Positions 53,788-62,957 of a stretch of 64,000 bases of DNA are shown here, piece by piece. The notes under the pieces were generated by a model that did not search any database, was not told where the DNA came from, and saw only the letters and a program-made list of their open reading frames with translations. Origin of the DNA: Reddybacter sp041277045 (GTDB taxonomy: Bacteria > Pseudomonadota > Gammaproteobacteria > Pseudomonadales > Porticoccaceae). The stretch spans positions 1,488,001-1,552,000 of the forward strand of contig JBGFSY010000001.1 in NCBI GenBank assembly GCA_041277045.1, given 5' to 3'. The first letter of the stretch is position 1; each line of letters starts with the position of its first letter. A program made the position numbers and the translations under genes.

Positions 53788-54318
53788 ATGCCACCTAAAA
53801 AACTATCAGCCTTTCATGCGTAATGCGAAAAATTGCCTCCAGTAGTCTGAGGGCCTGGTTTATGGCGCGCACCTAGCACCACCTCGACCGCATTGTGTTT
53901 AAGCTTTCGGGTAGTCCGCACTACCATGGCCGGTGTTTTGACCGGTCTGTCAGTGGTGGTGTGATCGGCGAAGGGTGCTAAAAGCGGGGTGATTCGCGAC
54001 ATTCCTTTACTCTGCATAGAAGATGAAATCGAGCCCGGCATCTTCGCCATTGTCGTCTCCAACTTTGGTCAGGGTCACCACCCCGCCTGGTATTACAACC
54101 TAAAGGCCAATCCTCAGGTTAGCTGCACTTTACGTGGGCAGCCCCAGGACTATATTGCGATCCAGTTAGCAGGTGATGAATACCAGCGCTATTGGGATTA
54201 TGCTCTCGATACCAATATGGGTTTTCCCCATTACAAAAGCTGCGTTGGTGATCGGCATATTCCTGTTTTCATTATGAAGCCGGTTTCAATTGCCGCGCAA
54301 TTAATAGCTGTTTATTGA
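53788..54318 (+). pseudogene. Decayed nitroreductase-family (DDN-like) gene
   Basis: The 3' half (from about 53980 to the TGA at 54318) is an intact frame, with SNFGQGHHPAWYYNLKANPQV, a hallmark of the DDN/F420-type nitroreductase family, but it has no good start. The upstream half keeps recognisable pieces in all three frames: MPPKKLSAF from ATG 53788, then MRNAKNCLQ, then HLDRIVFKLSGS, then TTMAGVLTGLSVVV and KSGVIRDIPLL, separated by stops and at least three frameshifts. An intact ancestor of about 175 residues fits. It lies between the LeuB-like gene and an epoxide-hydrolase-like gene. Confidence 0.8.
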
Positions 54319-54365
54319 CGGCGGCGGTGTGTTAAAAATAGCCATTTAAAAACGCGAGAATAATA

Positions 54366-54758
54366 ATGTCAGCACAAGACCATCAAAAAACCGTCACAGA
54401 ATTTTGTCAGGCCTGGGAAAATCTTGATATTGATGCCGTACTCGGCTTGATGAGTGAAGATGCTATTTATCACAATATGCCCATGGAACCCCTAGTGGGG
54501 CAGGAACAAATCCGTGGTTTTCTCACGGCCTTTCTCGGTGCCGCCAGTTCTTGTCACTTTGAAATTCTCACTATTGTTGCCGACGAACAGCGAGTAGTGA
54601 CAGAAAGGCTCGATAGCTTCGAGTTGGTAGGCAACGCCTTATCCGAATTGCCAGTATTGGGCATTTTCGAATTTAATGCCGAGGGAAAAATCAATAACTG
54701 GCGTGAGTATTTCGATTTGAAAACTTGGATCGATAAGGGTGGGCCGGCTATCGCTTAG
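54366..54758 (+). CDS. Limonene-epoxide hydrolase / SnoaL-like protein
   Basis: A 130-residue alpha+beta cone-fold protein of the NTF2-like group. The arrangement VVTERLDSFEL followed by a late WREYFDL gives the Arg/Asp/Asp set used by limonene-1,2-epoxide hydrolase, and the start (VTEFCQAWENLDIDAVLGLM) matches that family. An epoxide- or ketosteroid-like small hydrophobic substrate is likely, but which one is unknown. It is convergent with the BCKDH E2 gene, with 93 bases between stops. Confidence 0.72.
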   Translation: MSAQDHQKTVTEFCQAWENLDIDAVLGLMSEDAIYHNMPMEPLVGQEQIRGFLTAFLGAASSCHFEILTIVADEQRVVTERLDSFELVGNALSELPVLGIFEFNAEGKINNWREYFDLKTWIDKGGPAIA

Positions 54759-54851
54759 CTCCCGATAGCGATTAGTGGTTGTGGTGTTCGTCTCGATCAG
54801 TAGTTTTAGTGCGTTTATTACTTTTCCTTTGAGCAGTGCAGGCAACTAATT

Positions 54852-56159
54852 TTATAAAAAAATTGTCGTTGGGTTTTCGAGTAAGGTTTTTAATTCCTGT
54901 ATTAACTGGGCACCGTCAAAACCATCGACGATACGGTGGTCAAAGGATGAAGATAGATTCATCAGGCGACGAATAACAATAGCACCATCTTTTACCACAG
55001 GGCGTTCCTGCAGCTTATTAATACCAATGATGGCCGTCTCGGGTGCATTAATGATGGGCGTGGTGGCAATGCCACCGATTGCCCCGAGACTGGTGATAGT
55101 GATGGTTGAGCCACTCAGCTCATTGTTTTTGCTCTTGCCATCTCTCGCCGCTTGCGACACCCGTGCCACTTCGCTCGCACTTTGCCAAATATCCAGGCTT
55201 TCACAGTGCTTAATAACAGGCACCATAAGGCCGGCTTTGGTCATGGTGGCGATGCCAATATGAACAGCCTCATGTTGGGTGAGGAGGTTATTCTCCTGAT
55301 CAAAATGCGCATTACAGTGGGGAAACTGCGGCAGTGCTTTGGTGAGAGCCTGCATAATGAAGGGTAGCAAGGTGAGCTTTACCTGGTTCTCGTGGCGTTT
55401 CCCGTTGAGGTGTTGGCGTAGTTCTTCGAGATGGGTGACATCAATTTCTTCAATGTAAGAGTAGTGGGGTATCTGGCGCTTGGACTGCTGCATCTTCTGT
55501 CCGATGATTCTACGCAGGCCTCTGACTGGAATTTCATTACTCGCGTGGCGCTTGCCAGACTTAATGGGGGCTTGGGCGACGGCGCTGAAGGCATCGAAAT
55601 CCCTTTCGGTAATGCGACCCTTCGGGCCGCTCCCAGGCACTAGGCTAAGATCAATGCCGGCCTGGCGAGCGCGACGACGCAGGGAGGGTGATGTCAGTAG
55701 CGTGCGATGGGGTAGGGCCACTTGTGGCGCGCCGGGGTTAAATTGAGTGTCGGGGCTTGGTGAGACAGTAGTGTCGGTGACAGGGTACTCGGTGGGTAAA
55801 TCGGCCGTGGGCCTGGGTGAGGTAGATTGATTTGTTAACGCTGCACTTCGTTTTTCCTTGGCTGGCGTCTCGCCTTTTTCAACGGAGCTGGATGCGTTGG
55901 CTTGCAGGTTGCCGTCGCCCTCCACTTCAAAGCGTATTAGCTCGAGTCCGACGGCGAGAATCTCGCCGACTTTACAGGCCAGTGCGACGACGGTGCCCGC
56001 TACCGGCGCGGTGATCTCAACCACGGCTTTTTCGGTGATAACGTCGGCAATATGCTGGTCTTCTTCAATGGCGTCGCCTGGGCTGACATGCCAGACGTCG
56101 ACTTCAGATTCGACGATGCCCTCACCCAGGTCGGGCAGTTTGAAACTATAAAAACCCAT
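54852..56159 (-). CDS. bkdB: Branched-chain keto-acid dehydrogenase E2 (dihydrolipoyl acyltransferase)
   Basis: The core acyltransferase of the complex that oxidises the keto acids of Val, Leu and Ile. The lipoyl domain (about 3-77) has the lipoylated K44 in ITEKAVVEI. A Pro/Ser/Thr-rich linker leads to the E1/E3-binding domain (about 160-195, TSPSLRRRARQAGIDLS). The catalytic domain ends with SSFDHRIVDGFDGAQ, the HxxxD active site. The length of 435 residues fits. It is the last gene of the three-gene operon; no E3 follows. Confidence 0.92.
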   Translation of the reverse strand: MGFYSFKLPDLGEGIVESEVDVWHVSPGDAIEEDQHIADVITEKAVVEITAPVAGTVVALACKVGEILAVGLELIRFEVEGDGNLQANASSSVEKGETPAKEKRSAALTNQSTSPRPTADLPTEYPVTDTTVSPSPDTQFNPGAPQVALPHRTLLTSPSLRRRARQAGIDLSLVPGSGPKGRITERDFDAFSAVAQAPIKSGKRHASNEIPVRGLRRIIGQKMQQSKRQIPHYSYIEEIDVTHLEELRQHLNGKRHENQVKLTLLPFIMQALTKALPQFPHCNAHFDQENNLLTQHEAVHIGIATMTKAGLMVPVIKHCESLDIWQSASEVARVSQAARDGKSKNNELSGSTITITSLGAIGGIATTPIINAPETAIIGINKLQERPVVKDGAIVIRRLMNLSSSFDHRIVDGFDGAQLIQELKTLLENPTTIFL

Positions 56160-56173
56160 GCGGGGTGGCCTCG

Positions 56174-57202
56174 CTAATTGTTTGTTAATGTTCGGTTTAG
56201 AGCGTCAATGATGCGCTCTTGGCTGGGGAAATATTCCCACTCAAAAGCGTGGGGGTAGGGTGTGTCCCAACCGGTCACCCGCTCAATGGGTGCTTTTAAA
56301 GACCAGAAGCATTCCTCCTGAATTTCTGCGATTAACTCTGCACCGTAACCACTGGTACGCGTGGCTTCATGAATAATCACACAGCGACCGGTTTTTTCAA
56401 CGGAGGCGGCAATGGTGTCGAGGTCGATGGGCAGCAGTGTCCGCAGGTCGATCAGCTCGGCATCAATGCCGCTGGTTTTGATCGCGGCCTCGGCGACATG
56501 CACCATGGTGCCGTAGGCGATGACCGTGACGGCTTCGCCCGGGCGCACAGTGGCTGCCTGGCCAAGGGCAATTTTATAGTGTCCCTCGGGCACCTCGCCG
56601 GCTGGGTGGGTACTCCAGTTGCTGGCAATAGTGTTTTCGCCACCATTATTGTGGCCATAAAATGGCCCGTTATAGATTCGCTTGGGTTCAAAGAAAATCA
56701 CCGGGTCGTCGTCTTCGATGGCGCTGATCAATAAGCCCTTGGCATCGTAGGGATTCGATGGCATGACGGTTTTAAGGCCGCAAACATGAGTGAAAATCCC
56801 CTCGGGGCTCTGCGAGTGGGTTTGGCCACCGCGAATACCACCTCCACAGGGTGCGCGAATCGTTACAGGTGCCCAAAACTCACCACCACTGCGGTGGCGT
56901 AAGCGTGCCAATTCGCTGATAATTTGGTCAATTGCGGGGTAAATGTAGTCGGCAAACTGCATTTCCACGACGGGCCGCAAGCCGTTCACCCCCATACCGA
57001 TTGCAGCGGCGACGATGCCGCCTTCGGCAATCGGTGTGTCGATGGCTCTGTGGGCCCCGTATTTTTCATAGAGCCCCTCGGTACAGCGAAAGACGCCGCC
57101 AAAAAAACCGACATCTTCACCCATTACCAAGACATTGGGGTCTTTGCCGAGGCTGCAATCCAGGGCTGACTTGATTGCCTGAACCATACTCATCTGTGTC
57201 AT
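56174..57202 (-). CDS. bkdA2: Branched-chain keto-acid dehydrogenase E1 beta
   Basis: The beta chain of the thiamine-dependent E1. The start is MTQMSMVQAIKSALDCSL; further motifs are GEDVGFFGGVFRCTEGL, FADYIYPAIDQI and IRAPCGGGIRGGQTHSQSPEG, all typical of 2-oxoisovalerate rather than pyruvate dehydrogenase beta chains. The length of 342 residues is normal. There are 3 bases between the alpha stop and this start, and 14 to E2. Confidence 0.93.
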   Translation of the reverse strand: MTQMSMVQAIKSALDCSLGKDPNVLVMGEDVGFFGGVFRCTEGLYEKYGAHRAIDTPIAEGGIVAAAIGMGVNGLRPVVEMQFADYIYPAIDQIISELARLRHRSGGEFWAPVTIRAPCGGGIRGGQTHSQSPEGIFTHVCGLKTVMPSNPYDAKGLLISAIEDDDPVIFFEPKRIYNGPFYGHNNGGENTIASNWSTHPAGEVPEGHYKIALGQAATVRPGEAVTVIAYGTMVHVAEAAIKTSGIDAELIDLRTLLPIDLDTIAASVEKTGRCVIIHEATRTSGYGAELIAEIQEECFWSLKAPIERVTGWDTPYPHAFEWEYFPSQERIIDALNRTLTNN

Positions 57203-57205
57203 TTT

Positions 57206-58453
57206 TTAATGCCCTACTTGCTGTTGTTGGCGGCGAAGGTGGGGAGGCATTTCCTTGAATACATCTTCAAACATGGATTCCACTGGCCAATGTGGCCCGT
57301 CATCGAGAGTTCCGTGAGAGATTGCTTCTTTCCAATCCTTGTTGACTGCGCTTGTTAGCGTGTCCTGTAGGGCCTGCTGACGCTCTTCGCTCCATTCGCC
57401 CAGATTGATCAAGTGATGCTTGAGGCGCTCGATAGGGTCGCCGAATGGCCAGGCTTTCGCTTCGCCTTTGGCCCGATAGCTATCCGGATTATCACTACTC
57501 GAGTGGCCTTCTGCGCGGTAGGTGAACAGCTCGATAAAGGTCGCCCCATAGCCCTTGCGTGCTCGCGCTGCAGCCCACTGTGTCACTGCATACACGGCCA
57601 GAAAATCATTGCCGTCAACACGAATGCTGGGAATATTAAAACCGATTCCCCGCGCCGCAAAGGTGGTTCCGGCGGACGCAAATGACTGGGGAGTCGAGAT
57701 TGCCCATTGATTGTTGACGACATTGAGGATGACCGGTGCTTTATAGGTGGCGGCGAATAACATGGCATGGTGGACGTCGGCTTCAGCCGTACTACCATCG
57801 CCCACCCAGGCGCTGGCAATCGCGTCTTCACCCTTGTAGGCCGAGGCCATTGCCCAGCCGACAGCTTGGCTATACTGGGTCGACAAGTTGCCAGAAATGC
57901 TAAAAAAATTGCCTTCCTTCCAACTGTAAAAAACCGGCATTTGCCGCCCTTTTAAGTTGTCTTTGGCGTTTGAAATACAGTGGCACATCATGTCTACCAC
58001 CGGGCGTTTACGGACAAATAGTAGGCCTTGTTGACGATAACTGGGGAACAGCATGTCCTTGGTTTTTAAGGCCATCGCCTGGGCAACGGTGATCCCTTCT
58101 TCACCGGTGCATTTCATGTAGAAAGATAGCCTGCCCTGGCGTTGCATTTTAAACATGCGGTCGTCATAGGCGCGCACGTGGAGCATATGATGAAGGCCTT
58201 CTCGTAAGCGCTGCGGGGATATTTTTGGCCGCCAGGGGCCGACGGCATTGCCATCGTCGTCGAGCACGCGCACCAGACCATAGGCCAGTTCGGTCATATC
58301 CTGACCACTGGCCGAGAGTGGTGGTTTTTTAGAGGTGCTTGATACCGGCACTTTGAGCTGACTAAAGTTGGGTATGTCGCCGGGTCGAGAAGAGGCTTGA
58401 GGGATATGCAATTTACTGTCGTAAGGTGCGGCGGTTTGCTGTGTGGGCGTCAT
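57206..58453 (-). CDS. bkdA1: Branched-chain keto-acid dehydrogenase E1 alpha
   Basis: The alpha chain, which holds the thiamine diphosphate. The TPP motif runs from VGDGSTAEADVHHAM to VVNNQWAIS. KMQRQGRLSFYMKCTGEEG and YRAEGHSSSDNPDSYR are characteristic of the branched-chain enzyme, the latter with the Ser residues that are regulatory in eukaryotes. The length is 415 residues. It is the first gene of the bkd operon and is divergent from the Lrp-type regulator. Confidence 0.93.
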   Translation of the reverse strand: MTPTQQTAAPYDSKLHIPQASSRPGDIPNFSQLKVPVSSTSKKPPLSASGQDMTELAYGLVRVLDDDGNAVGPWRPKISPQRLREGLHHMLHVRAYDDRMFKMQRQGRLSFYMKCTGEEGITVAQAMALKTKDMLFPSYRQQGLLFVRKRPVVDMMCHCISNAKDNLKGRQMPVFYSWKEGNFFSISGNLSTQYSQAVGWAMASAYKGEDAIASAWVGDGSTAEADVHHAMLFAATYKAPVILNVVNNQWAISTPQSFASAGTTFAARGIGFNIPSIRVDGNDFLAVYAVTQWAAARARKGYGATFIELFTYRAEGHSSSDNPDSYRAKGEAKAWPFGDPIERLKHHLINLGEWSEERQQALQDTLTSAVNKDWKEAISHGTLDDGPHWPVESMFEDVFKEMPPHLRRQQQQVGH

Positions 58454-58550
58454 TGTTAGCCTTGTTCCTAAAGAGATAGTGCTTAGTTATCTGAGTGCTG
58501 GTCTGTTGCTAGCTTTGTTAAATCTTAGGGGAACTATAGGCTAAGTGACG

Positions 58551-58565
58551 CGAATTAATTATTCG
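58551..58565. promoter_or_regulatory. AT-rich inverted repeat in the bkd-regulator gap
   Basis: CGAAT and ATTCG flank TAATT. It lies about mid-way in the 225-base divergent region between bkdA1 and the Lrp-type gene. Lrp-family operators are AT-rich and weakly palindromic, so this is a candidate site; there is no further support. Confidence 0.35.
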
Positions 58566-58678
58566 TATAAGTGCAGTGTTAGCTTGGCTAGGGTATTTAT
58601 TATGCGCAAGTGTGTATTATTTTGGTGTTTGTTTTTGTAAACAGCCATAATGTGGTTGTAATAATACTTTGGTGGACC

Positions 58679-59146
58679 ATGGATTTAGATAAAACCGATC
58701 GCAAAATTCTTCAATTGCTACAGCTTGATGCCAGCCTCAGCGCGTCTGAAATCGCTGAAAAAGTCAATTTGTCACAACCCCCATGCTGGCGACGCATTAA
58801 GCGCTTAGAAGACAAGGGTGTGATAGAGCGCCGGGTGGCAATGCTCAACCGAAAATTACTGGGCCTTAATCTGGTGATTTATGTCGAAGTGAAGTTGACG
58901 GAAAATGGCCGCCAGGCGGTGGGTAAGTTTGAGGATAAAATTCGCTCATTCCCGGAGGTGACCGAGTGTTATGTGATGCTCGGGCGCATCGACTTTCTAC
59001 TACGCGTTGTGACAAAGGATATTGAGGCTTACGAGCTGTTCTTTCGCAAGGATTTGTCACAATTGCCGGGGGTACAGGACATCAACTCGAGTGTCGCCCT
59101 GAGTGAGGTGAAATATACGACAGAGCTACCCATGGAGCGGGTGTGA
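58679..59146 (+). CDS. bkdR: Lrp/AsnC-family regulator (BkdR-like)
   Basis: A 155-residue leucine-responsive-type regulator. The N-terminal winged helix (about 3-50, LDKTDRKILQLLQLDASLS and SQPPCWRRIKRLEDKGVIE) is followed by a RAM ligand domain (about 65-150). The frame is open 23 codons further up, but that part is low-complexity; ATG 58679 gives the canonical start. It is divergent from the bkd operon. In Pseudomonas putida the Lrp homologue BkdR activates the adjacent bkd operon, so the same role is likely. Confidence 0.88.
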   Translation: MDLDKTDRKILQLLQLDASLSASEIAEKVNLSQPPCWRRIKRLEDKGVIERRVAMLNRKLLGLNLVIYVEVKLTENGRQAVGKFEDKIRSFPEVTECYVMLGRIDFLLRVVTKDIEAYELFFRKDLSQLPGVQDINSSVALSEVKYTTELPMERV

Positions 59147-59176
59147 TGTATTGACCAAGCGGTGTCGCTTTAGGCT

Positions 59177-60319
59177 TTAGTTTGTAAAGTGCGGCATCAC
59201 CTCATCGGCAAACAGTGCAATGGAGGCATTTAATTGCTCCTGTGGCAGTATGCCCTGGGGCAGCAGCAGAAAGATTTCGTCGAGGGGTATTTTCTTGCCG
59301 ACCTCTGCAATGCGCCGTTTGAGGGTTTGCGGTGAACCGACGAGCAGCTCGGGCACACCCTGGCCGAAGGGTTTCATCCAGGTGTCCCACATCCAGGCCA
59401 TGTCTTCATACATCGCCTGAGCCTCGCCGTCGGTGGGGGCGCAAATCATAATGCCACCCCAGCAGGCCTCGTCGCCTGGCTTGAAATCGTGGCCACACTG
59501 TTTGGCCTCTTCGCCCCATTCCTTCCACAGTACTTGCAGAAAGTCGGTGTCTCCAGCCAATACGATGGGCTTACCTTTGTGCTTGGCCCAAAATTTGGCC
59601 GAGCGCAGGCTGTGGGAGAAACCGCCGTACAGGGGGATTTCGTCCTGCCAGGGGCGCGGCGCAATACCAATTTCAGTGACGTGCATGTCTTCTGAAACAC
59701 CGTGCCCGTAGGTTGAATACACCGGGTGCTGGTGGGGGTTCACAAAGTCTTTGGAGGGAAAGTCCCAGTATTTACCATGGTGCTTAAAGGTATCTTCGCT
59801 GAGGGCTTTGAGCACGATATCGACGAATTCAGAGAAATATTCCCGGTTGTCTTCATCGTCCTGTGTCTTGGCATTCCAGGGGCCGACAGCTTTTAGCTGG
59901 GGCTGAATTCGAAAGTTGTCGAGCCAGCGCGCTTGATAGCCGCGTACCAGACCGACGCCAAGGCGACCTTGTAGCATGCAGTCGAGGCTGGCAATCTTCT
60001 CCGCAGTCACCAGTGGGTTGTTGGTGGTGGAGACAAAACCGCAGGGGATAATACGCAGCTTTTCACTGTGCTGGCCGAGCCACATGCTGGTCAGGCAGGG
60101 GTCGTTGGCGGCTTCAAAGCCTTCAATCTGCAGGTGGTGTTCGGGGTGGGCGAAGGCGAAATAGCCGAGTTCATCGGCCAATTGTGCGGTGTCGGCCAGC
60201 TCTTCGAGCATGCGGCGATAGAGCTTGGGGTTCTTGCCGGCCATACCGGCTTCGAGTTCGGCGCGACGGCCCACGGTGCAGTAAACGAAGAGATTAAATT
60301 TCAGGGCTGCTTGATTCAT
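59177..60319 (-). CDS. LLM-class flavin-dependent oxidoreductase
   Basis: A 380-residue bacterial luciferase-like monooxygenase that uses reduced flavin. TIM-barrel family motifs are EHHLQIEGFEAANDP, KIASLDCMLQGRLGVGLVRG and VGSPQTLKRRIAEVG. Members oxidise varied substrates, from alkanes to sulfonates and xenobiotics; which one cannot be read from the sequence. It follows the SDR-ligase group on the same strand, but an intrinsic terminator between them suggests its own promoter. Confidence 0.87.
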   Translation of the reverse strand: MNQAALKFNLFVYCTVGRRAELEAGMAGKNPKLYRRMLEELADTAQLADELGYFAFAHPEHHLQIEGFEAANDPCLTSMWLGQHSEKLRIIPCGFVSTTNNPLVTAEKIASLDCMLQGRLGVGLVRGYQARWLDNFRIQPQLKAVGPWNAKTQDDEDNREYFSEFVDIVLKALSEDTFKHHGKYWDFPSKDFVNPHQHPVYSTYGHGVSEDMHVTEIGIAPRPWQDEIPLYGGFSHSLRSAKFWAKHKGKPIVLAGDTDFLQVLWKEWGEEAKQCGHDFKPGDEACWGGIMICAPTDGEAQAMYEDMAWMWDTWMKPFGQGVPELLVGSPQTLKRRIAEVGKKIPLDEIFLLLPQGILPQEQLNASIALFADEVMPHFTN

Positions 60320-60364
60320 TGTTATAAACCTCTTATTAAATCAGGACTTTTTTAAACGGGCTTT

Positions 60365-60403
60365 CTTTAAAAAGAAGAGGGGGTGGGGCTGTACCCTTCC
60401 CCC
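60365..60403 (-). terminator. Intrinsic terminator after the SDR gene (minus strand)
   Basis: G5TG4 at 60379-60388 pairs with CCCTTCCCCC at 60394-60403 over 9 positions, with a T-T mismatch and a G-T. On the minus strand it is followed by a T-rich run (TCTTCTTTTT). It probably ends the AcuI-ligase-SDR transcript before the LLM gene. Confidence 0.55.
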
Positions 60404-60433
60404 AGTGTTACCCCTTAGCTTTGTCGGCCTGGC

Positions 60434-61201
60434 CTAGAGATAGCCGTAGGCCGTCCAGCCACCATCAATGTTGAGGGTCTCGCCGGTCATAAATCCTGCG
60501 CTGGCCACAAACAGAACAGCCGCCGCGATATCTTCCACCGTGCCCATGCGTCGCTGGGGGGTGCGTTGTTCAATCGCCTCAGCAGCCAATTTTCCGTCGC
60601 TTACCAGTTGCTCAATCATCTCGGTGCGAATATAGCCGGGGGCGATGCAGTTGACCCGCACGTCGTATTTGGCGCATTCCACCGCCATTACTCGGGTCAT
60701 GTGTTCGACGGCCGCTTTTGATGTGCAGTAGGAAAGGGTTTGAGGAATGGCGTTCTGGCCGACGATGGAGCCAATGTTGATCACACAGCCGCCATTGCCG
60801 GCTGCTTTCATTTGGCGGATCGCCGCCTGGGAGCACAGAAACACCGACTTGGCATTGATGTCCATGTGGGCGTCCCAGTTTTCCTCGGTCATTTTAAGCA
60901 GCGGTTGTGGGTTTGAGATACCCGCGTTGTTGACCAGTATGTCGACCGGGCCAAGTTGTTTTTCCACCTCGGCAAAGGTTGCCGTCACGGCACTGCCATT
61001 CTCGACCTTGCAGCCGAGTGCAATGGCCTTGCCGCCCTGGGCTTGAATCGCTGTAACAACCTCGCGGGCGTTTTCCGCCCTGGTCGCAATACAGGCCACA
61101 TGCGCGCCCGCATTGGCGAGGGCAAGGGCGATACCCTTGCCTATGCCTCGGCTGGCACCGGTGACGAGGGCTGTTTTTCCGTTCAAGGTCTTAGCAGTCA
61201 T
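60434..61201 (-). CDS. SDR-family oxidoreductase (FabG-like)
   Basis: A 255-residue classical short-chain dehydrogenase. Cofactor loop TGASRGIGKGIA (near 14-25), NNAG at about 91-94, catalytic Ser in INIGSIVG and the YxxxK pair in SYCTSKAAVEHM, with a C-terminal MTGETLNIDGGWTAYG. Likely acts on a 3-hydroxyacyl-CoA or a similar alcohol. It begins 22 bases after the ligase gene, so it is in one transcript with it. Confidence 0.9.
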   Translation of the reverse strand: MTAKTLNGKTALVTGASRGIGKGIALALANAGAHVACIATRAENAREVVTAIQAQGGKAIALGCKVENGSAVTATFAEVEKQLGPVDILVNNAGISNPQPLLKMTEENWDAHMDINAKSVFLCSQAAIRQMKAAGNGGCVINIGSIVGQNAIPQTLSYCTSKAAVEHMTRVMAVECAKYDVRVNCIAPGYIRTEMIEQLVSDGKLAAEAIEQRTPQRRMGTVEDIAAAVLFVASAGFMTGETLNIDGGWTAYGYL

Positions 61202-61223
61202 TGCTTACTTCCTGTGTTAAAAG

Positions 61224-62849
61224 TTAGGTGTTTTCTAGAATATCCAGTGCCTGTGCGCGCAATTCGACTTTGCGGATTTTCCCCGACGAGGTCATCGGGA
61301 ATGCATCGACAAATATCACCTGGCGCGGGATTTTAAAACTGGCGATACGGCCTTTCATGCGCGCGAGAATCGTTTCTTGCTCAAGTGTTTGGTCGGGGTT
61401 GAGAATCACAAAGGCCACGGGCACTTCTGTTAATCGTTGATCCGGGTAGGCCACCACAGAGGCATCGGCGATCTCGAGCATATCCCGCAGCCGCAGTTCA
61501 ATTTCTGCAGGTGAGACGTTTTCACCGCCTACCTTGAGCATGTCTTTGTGGCGACCAAGAAAAACCAGATGGCCGTCATCACGGATCAGTGCCATATCGC
61601 CGGTGTGTAACCAGCCCTGGGCGTCGATCGTTTCTTGTGTTGCTTCGGGTTTATCCCAGTAGCCCTTCATCACGGCGTAACCTTTTACTAGCAGTTCACC
61701 GGGTGTTGCCGCTGGCAGGTCGCTACCGATGTCGGGGTCAATGATACGAAAATGGTAGTCGCTCATCGGGTAGCCGGAGGCATGCACGCGTTGTTCTCGG
61801 CTGTGCCCGGGGTTTGAGCAACTGACAAAGGCCCAGGTTTCGCTCATGCCAAAGCCGGAGACGGTGGGGCAGAAAACATCCTGTACTTTCTCCGCAATCG
61901 GAATGGTGCTTTCTATGCCGGAGGGCAGCGTACCAAGGCGTAGTTTTAGCTTTCTGGGTTCGCGTGCCTGGGCATTAAGCAGGTCTATCCAGTGGGCCTC
62001 AAAGCCGTGGAGTATGGTCACTCCTTCGGCGACGGCCAAATCCAGTGCCTGTTCGGCATCAAAGGTTTCGGTGAGAATTTGTTTGCCGCCGCTGAGTACG
62101 CAGACCATGGCGATTTCGCTGAAGGCATAAATATGGAACATCGGCAGATAATTAAGGTGCACATCGGTGGCGCTGTAGCCGAAGATTTTGCTGCGCTCCA
62201 GGGTATTGCGAATGGCGATATGGCTGTGCATCACGCCCTTGGGATGGCCCGTAGTACCCGAGGTATAGGCCAGCATCATCAAACTATCGGGGTCGACGGC
62301 TGCGGTTCGTGCTGCCAGAGCCGCATCCTTAATGGTTGAGCCTGCCGCGATAAGTTCTTGCCAATCGAGGGCGTGGGGCAGGGTTTTCTCGCCGAGGATA
62401 ACGACCCGGCGCAGTTCGGGATAATTACCGACCTGTATGCCTCCCGCCGGATTGGGCGAAATGCTTTCCATGGATTCGGCCAGCATGTCCTGAAAATCAA
62501 TCGGCCCCGAGCGGTCGAGAGAAATTAGCGTGGCGGAGCGGGATTGATTGATGGTGTAGGCGACATCGTCGCTGCGATAGCGGGTGTTGAGGGGCACGAT
62601 GCAGGCGCCGACCTTGGCGATGGCGAACATCAGGTAGAGCCACTCGGGGCGGTTGGTCATCCACAGGGCGACGCGCTCGCCGGGTTCGACACCGATGGCC
62701 ATCAGTCCTTTGGCGATGCGATCGGTCTCGGTTTTTAAGGCCTTGTAGTTGCTGCGCTGCTCGCCGAAGACCAGCGCCTCGCGGTCGCCGTAAATTTCTG
62801 CGGCTTCGTCGAGTAGACTGCCCAGAGTGCGTTTGCGGAACCAGTCCAA
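61224..62849 (-). CDS. AMP-forming acyl-CoA synthetase
   Basis: A 541-residue member of the ANL superfamily that activates a carboxylic acid via acyl-AMP to acyl-CoA. AMP-binding P-loop AYTSGTTGHPKGVMHSH, the GFGMSETW adenine motif, GWLHTGDMALI with the hinge Asp, and the C-terminal catalytic Lys in SSGKIRKVEL are all present. The chain length of the substrate is not evident. It lies between the AcuI-like reductase and the SDR on the same strand. Confidence 0.92.
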   Translation of the reverse strand: MDWFRKRTLGSLLDEAAEIYGDREALVFGEQRSNYKALKTETDRIAKGLMAIGVEPGERVALWMTNRPEWLYLMFAIAKVGACIVPLNTRYRSDDVAYTINQSRSATLISLDRSGPIDFQDMLAESMESISPNPAGGIQVGNYPELRRVVILGEKTLPHALDWQELIAAGSTIKDAALAARTAAVDPDSLMMLAYTSGTTGHPKGVMHSHIAIRNTLERSKIFGYSATDVHLNYLPMFHIYAFSEIAMVCVLSGGKQILTETFDAEQALDLAVAEGVTILHGFEAHWIDLLNAQAREPRKLKLRLGTLPSGIESTIPIAEKVQDVFCPTVSGFGMSETWAFVSCSNPGHSREQRVHASGYPMSDYHFRIIDPDIGSDLPAATPGELLVKGYAVMKGYWDKPEATQETIDAQGWLHTGDMALIRDDGHLVFLGRHKDMLKVGGENVSPAEIELRLRDMLEIADASVVAYPDQRLTEVPVAFVILNPDQTLEQETILARMKGRIASFKIPRQVIFVDAFPMTSSGKIRKVELRAQALDILENT

Positions 62850-62957
62850 TGTCTACTCCTTTTTGACAGGAGATTCCCAGTGAAGCTCCCGTCATTCTTT
62901 TTAGGGAATGTGTCGAGGGGTTATTCGACGGTGGCGAGAGGTTTTTTAGGCGTCGAT

